From positions 1 to 32,577 of the forward strand of contig JAEWAE010000010.1 of NCBI GenBank assembly GCA_023391835.1: a stretch of 32,577 nucleotides of DNA, given 5' to 3'. Positions 30,207 to 32,577 of the stretch are shown here, in pieces (within the stretch, counting starts at the first letter, position 1; each line of letters opens with the position of its first letter). The notes below the pieces were generated by a model. The model was given only the letters and a program-made list of their open reading frames with translations. It was not told the DNA's origin and ran no database searches. This DNA comes from Bacillota bacterium (lineage in GTDB: Bacteria > Bacillota > Clostridia > Oscillospirales > Ethanoligenentaceae). Position numbers and translations under genes: made by a program.

Positions 30207-32444
30207 CTATTGATTCCGTCCGTCTTCCGTTTTGCAACCATTGGCCGGCAGAAATGCCGGCCTTTTGCCGCGGCAGCAAAGCATCAGCCGGTGCAGCGCG
30301 CGAGTGCAGGCGATATAGAGCAGTCGGCGGCCCATGGGGGTGTCGAAGCGCCCGCAGTCCGCCACGCACACGGCGTCGAATTCCAGCCCCCGGGCCCGGA
30401 AGGCCGCCATCGCCATGCATCCCGGCCGGATGGCCGCGCCGTCGCCCACATAGGTGATGGCGAGCCGGCCCCGCAGCCGCTCCGCCAGCGCCTGGGCCTG
30501 TGCTTCGGTGCGGCACACCACGGCCGCCGTACCGGCATCCCCGCCTGCATAGGGTGCAAGGAACCGGATAATGGCCGCCTCCTGCGCCGCGTCGTCGACA
30601 CATTCCACCACTGCGGGTTCTTCCCCATGGCGTTCAAAAGGCTCCACCGTGCCGCCGTCGGGCAGCATCCGGGCAGCGAAGCGGGCAATTTCCCAGGTGG
30701 AACGGTAGCTGCGATGCAGCTCCAGCCGCTGCGGGTGGGCCCGCCGGATGGCGGCGGGAGCCGACTCGGTGAAGGGTAGGACGCCGGCCCCCAGCACCGC
30801 CTGGCCGGTGTCGCCCAGCAGTGTGAACATGGCGTGCGGGAAAAGCCGCCCCATCACCGCGTATTGCAGCGGCGCGTATTCCTGCGCCTCATCCACCACC
30901 GCCTGCCGGATACCGTCATATTCCGAGCGCCCGTCGATGCCCAGTTTCAGGTACATCAGCGGCGCCTGGTCGTCGAACGCGGCCGTGCCGCCCGCCAGTT
31001 GCCGCCGGGTGAGACTCAGAATCTCGTCGAGGCGCGCGGGCAGCGGGATGCCCCGGGCCAGGCGGCGCAGCCGATTCCCCTCAAAAAGTGCGGCGTACAC
31101 ATCCGCCGCCTGCAGCCGGGTGGAACGTTCCAGCTCCCGGCGCATGCGCCTGGCCTCCCGGATGGCCAGCCGCCTGGCCTGTGTGCGGTAATCGTAGTCG
31201 TGGCCCTCCCATTCGCGGATGATTCCTTCCAGCCGCCGGTGATACGGCTTTTCCAACAGACGGACCCGCTCAAGCACGGCGGTGCGGAGCCGCCCCAGCC
31301 GGCCGGCGGGCGGCAGCTTACCGGTGTCGTGCCGATACATGCCCCGAAGCTCCTCGGCGTCCGCCACCAGACTGCCGGCATACCAGACGTCCCCGAAGGG
31401 GATGCCCCGCCGCTCATACCGGCAAAGCGCCCGGTCGAGGATTAGCCCGAATTCCGCCGAATTCTTAAAGCGGTAAGCTTCCTGACGCAGCCCGGTACTG
31501 TCGGCGTCCGCCGACTCGGCGAATGCGCCGGCCCCCTCCGCCGGCACTCCGAGCAGGGAAGCCGCCAGGTCGGAAAAGGTCGTCTCGCGTACATTCTGCT
31601 CCCCCAGCTCGGGCAGCACTCCCTCAATGTAACGGCCGAACACGTCGGAGGGGGTGAGCGCCACAATGTCGCGGCTGGTCAGCCCCTGCCGCACGCCGCG
31701 GTAAAGCAGCCACGCCACCCGGTGGAGCGCCACCACCGTCTTGCCGCTGCCCGCAGGGCCCTGCACCATCAGCAGCCCGCTGCCGTCGTCGCGGATGATG
31801 CCGTCCTGATCCCGCGCGATGGATTCAACGATGCTGCGCATGGCGGGGGCCGCGTGCCGCCCGAGCACATCCTGCAAAATCGGGTCGCCCACCACGACGC
31901 CCGAGTCAAAAAAATAGAGCAGCCGGGATTTTTCGATGCGGAACTGCCGCTTGAGATTCACCCGGCCGCGCACCGCGCCGCCCGGCGCGCGGTAAGAAGC
32001 CTCGCCCGGCCCGTACTGATAAAATATCTCGCACACGGGCGCGCGCCAATCGTAGACATAGATGTCGCCGCTGGCCTCATCCATGAGCGTATGCCGCCCG
32101 ACGTAGATTTTTTCGGGCTCGTCGCCCGCCTCGGCAAAATCGAAGCGGCCGAAATAGGGCGACGGCTTCATCTGACGGTAACGGTCCGCCCGCATGAGCC
32201 CCTGCTGGACGGAGGCCATGCGGCTGGCGTCCTCCTGATAATACTGGTTGGCGTCGGCGCGCCGCTCCAGATCGTCCGTCCGGGCTGCGATCTCGTCGTT
32301 CAGCGCCTCGCGCCACACCGTCAGCCGGCGCTTTTCCGTACCCGCAGCTTCCTCGTCTTTGGCGGCCGCCCGATCCAGATACTCAAGCGTCCGGCGCAGA
32401 TACGCCTGCTCTTCCCGCATTTGGGGCGTCTGGTTCTGTTCCAT
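30207..32444 (-). CDS. helD: HelD-like UvrD/Rep-family ATPase (RNA polymerase recycling factor)
   Basis: A 745-residue superfamily 1 motor ATPase. The N-terminal 60 residues are charged helices (coiled-coil arm) as in HelD, not UvrD. YDWRAPVCEIFY, then FDSGVVVGDPILQDVL, precede Walker A GPAGSGKT (229-236). Motif II is VVDEAQEY, motif III is LLGDTGQAV, motif V is GLEFDAVCVADC and motif VI is YIACTRALHRLML. HelD releases RNA polymerase from DNA or stalled complexes. The ATG at 32444 has GGGGGAG 8 bases upstream. The open frame beyond it covers the promoter region. The C-terminal codons contain the terminator of the convergent HD gene. It is a single-gene unit. Confidence 0.9.
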   Translation of the reverse strand: MEQNQTPQMREEQAYLRRTLEYLDRAAAKDEEAAGTEKRRLTVWREALNDEIAARTDDLERRADANQYYQEDASRMASVQQGLMRADRYRQMKPSPYFGRFDFAEAGDEPEKIYVGRHTLMDEASGDIYVYDWRAPVCEIFYQYGPGEASYRAPGGAVRGRVNLKRQFRIEKSRLLYFFDSGVVVGDPILQDVLGRHAAPAMRSIVESIARDQDGIIRDDGSGLLMVQGPAGSGKTVVALHRVAWLLYRGVRQGLTSRDIVALTPSDVFGRYIEGVLPELGEQNVRETTFSDLAASLLGVPAEGAGAFAESADADSTGLRQEAYRFKNSAEFGLILDRALCRYERRGIPFGDVWYAGSLVADAEELRGMYRHDTGKLPPAGRLGRLRTAVLERVRLLEKPYHRRLEGIIREWEGHDYDYRTQARRLAIREARRMRRELERSTRLQAADVYAALFEGNRLRRLARGIPLPARLDEILSLTRRQLAGGTAAFDDQAPLMYLKLGIDGRSEYDGIRQAVVDEAQEYAPLQYAVMGRLFPHAMFTLLGDTGQAVLGAGVLPFTESAPAAIRRAHPQRLELHRSYRSTWEIARFAARMLPDGGTVEPFERHGEEPAVVECVDDAAQEAAIIRFLAPYAGGDAGTAAVVCRTEAQAQALAERLRGRLAITYVGDGAAIRPGCMAMAAFRARGLEFDAVCVADCGRFDTPMGRRLLYIACTRALHRLMLCCRGKRPAFLPANGCKTEDGRNQ
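30243..30266 (+). terminator. Terminator of the HD gene, embedded in the helD coding region
   Basis: A perfect 8-bp stem GGCCGGCA (30243-30250) / TGCCGGCC (30255-30262) with a GAAA tetraloop is followed by TTTT. It lies 62 bases after the HD gene stop and within the last codons of helD on the other strand (codons for PAFLPANG). Confidence 0.8.
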
Positions 32445-32471
32445 ACGCGCACTCCCCCATCGGCCGGCCGT

Positions 32472-32499
32472 TGACAGGCGGCCGGTTTTGTGATATAAT
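32472..32499 (+). promoter_or_regulatory. Perfect-consensus sigma-A promoter pointing out of the window
   Basis: TTGACA (32472-32477), a 16- to 17-base spacer and TATAAT (32494-32499) read rightward and would start near 32506. The gene it serves lies beyond the window edge, or the product is antisense to the helD leader. Confidence 0.75.
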
Positions 32500-32538
32500 A
32501 TATATGTGAGATTATACAGATAGTAATACTTCCGCTTT

Positions 32539-32567
32539 ATTATAGCATACCCACGGGCAAAATACAA
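32539..32567 (-). promoter_or_regulatory. helD promoter
   Basis: Minus strand TTGTAT (32567-32562), a 17-base spacer and a perfect TATAAT (32544-32539) give an 88-base leader before helD. It faces the rightward promoter at 32472-32499. Confidence 0.7.
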
Positions 32568-32577
32568 TCGGGGCGCC

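Overview
This window comes from a GC-rich, low-complexity-poor bacterial chromosome. Purine-rich Shine-Dalgarno (SD) sites, sigma-A type promoters with 17-base spacing, a YtrA/YtrB-type GntR-ABC cluster, a HelD-type RNA polymerase ATPase and a divergent [FeFe]-hydrogenase-like protein point to an anaerobic Clostridia member, probably a GC-rich Oscillospirales/Ruminococcaceae-like gut bacterium. That placement is inference from gene content. The window looks like ordinary chromosome: I see no insertion sequence, prophage, CRISPR array, rRNA or tRNA gene.

Layout. (1) 1-4568: a C27 tract at the edge, a NimA-like flavin-binding protein, an N-acetylneuraminate lyase, and an ATPase-permease-lipoprotein ABC importer operon of the SsuABC/TauABC type whose ATPase carries a tandem duplication of its N-terminus. 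(2) 4569-7850: an intergenic region with a leftward promoter and a candidate structured RNA, then argH and a secreted S41 peptidase. (3) 7852-9989: a translationally coupled pair, radical SAM plus its obligate partner, known as a putative DNA modification/repair system of unknown chemistry. (4) 10028-15543: nagA, a small membrane-anchored unknown, a DUF554 membrane protein, 3-methyladenine glycosylase tag, an aldose-1-epimerase-like protein and the ribosome-splitting GTPase hflX. (5) 15589-17593: a self-regulated ytrA-ytrB-permease operon with a palindromic operator over its promoter. (6) 17680-20792: prfC (RF3), preceded by an unannotated 33-codon leader ORF that overlaps its GTG start, and a group B-like [FeFe]-hydrogenase homologue. 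(7) 20923-27266: gltD and gltB (glutamate synthase) with a long leader. (8) 27393-32577: class II fructose-bisphosphate aldolase with a long structured leader, an acyl-CoA thioesterase, an orphan L-rhamnose mutarotase, an HD-domain protein and HelD, with face-to-face promoters at the right edge.

Functionally the genes cover nitrogen assimilation (gltBD, argH), amino-sugar catabolism (nanA, nagA), glycolysis (fba), ribosome rescue and termination (hflX, prfC), DNA repair (tag, the radical SAM pair) and transport. The least explained signals are the divergent RNA candidate upstream of argH, the prfC leader ORF, the ATPase N-terminal duplication, the radical SAM pair with its start-site palindrome, and the convergent promoters at helD.

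All family assignments were made by reading motifs. No database search or folding program was run. Promoters and hairpins were found by eye and their coordinates counted by hand.
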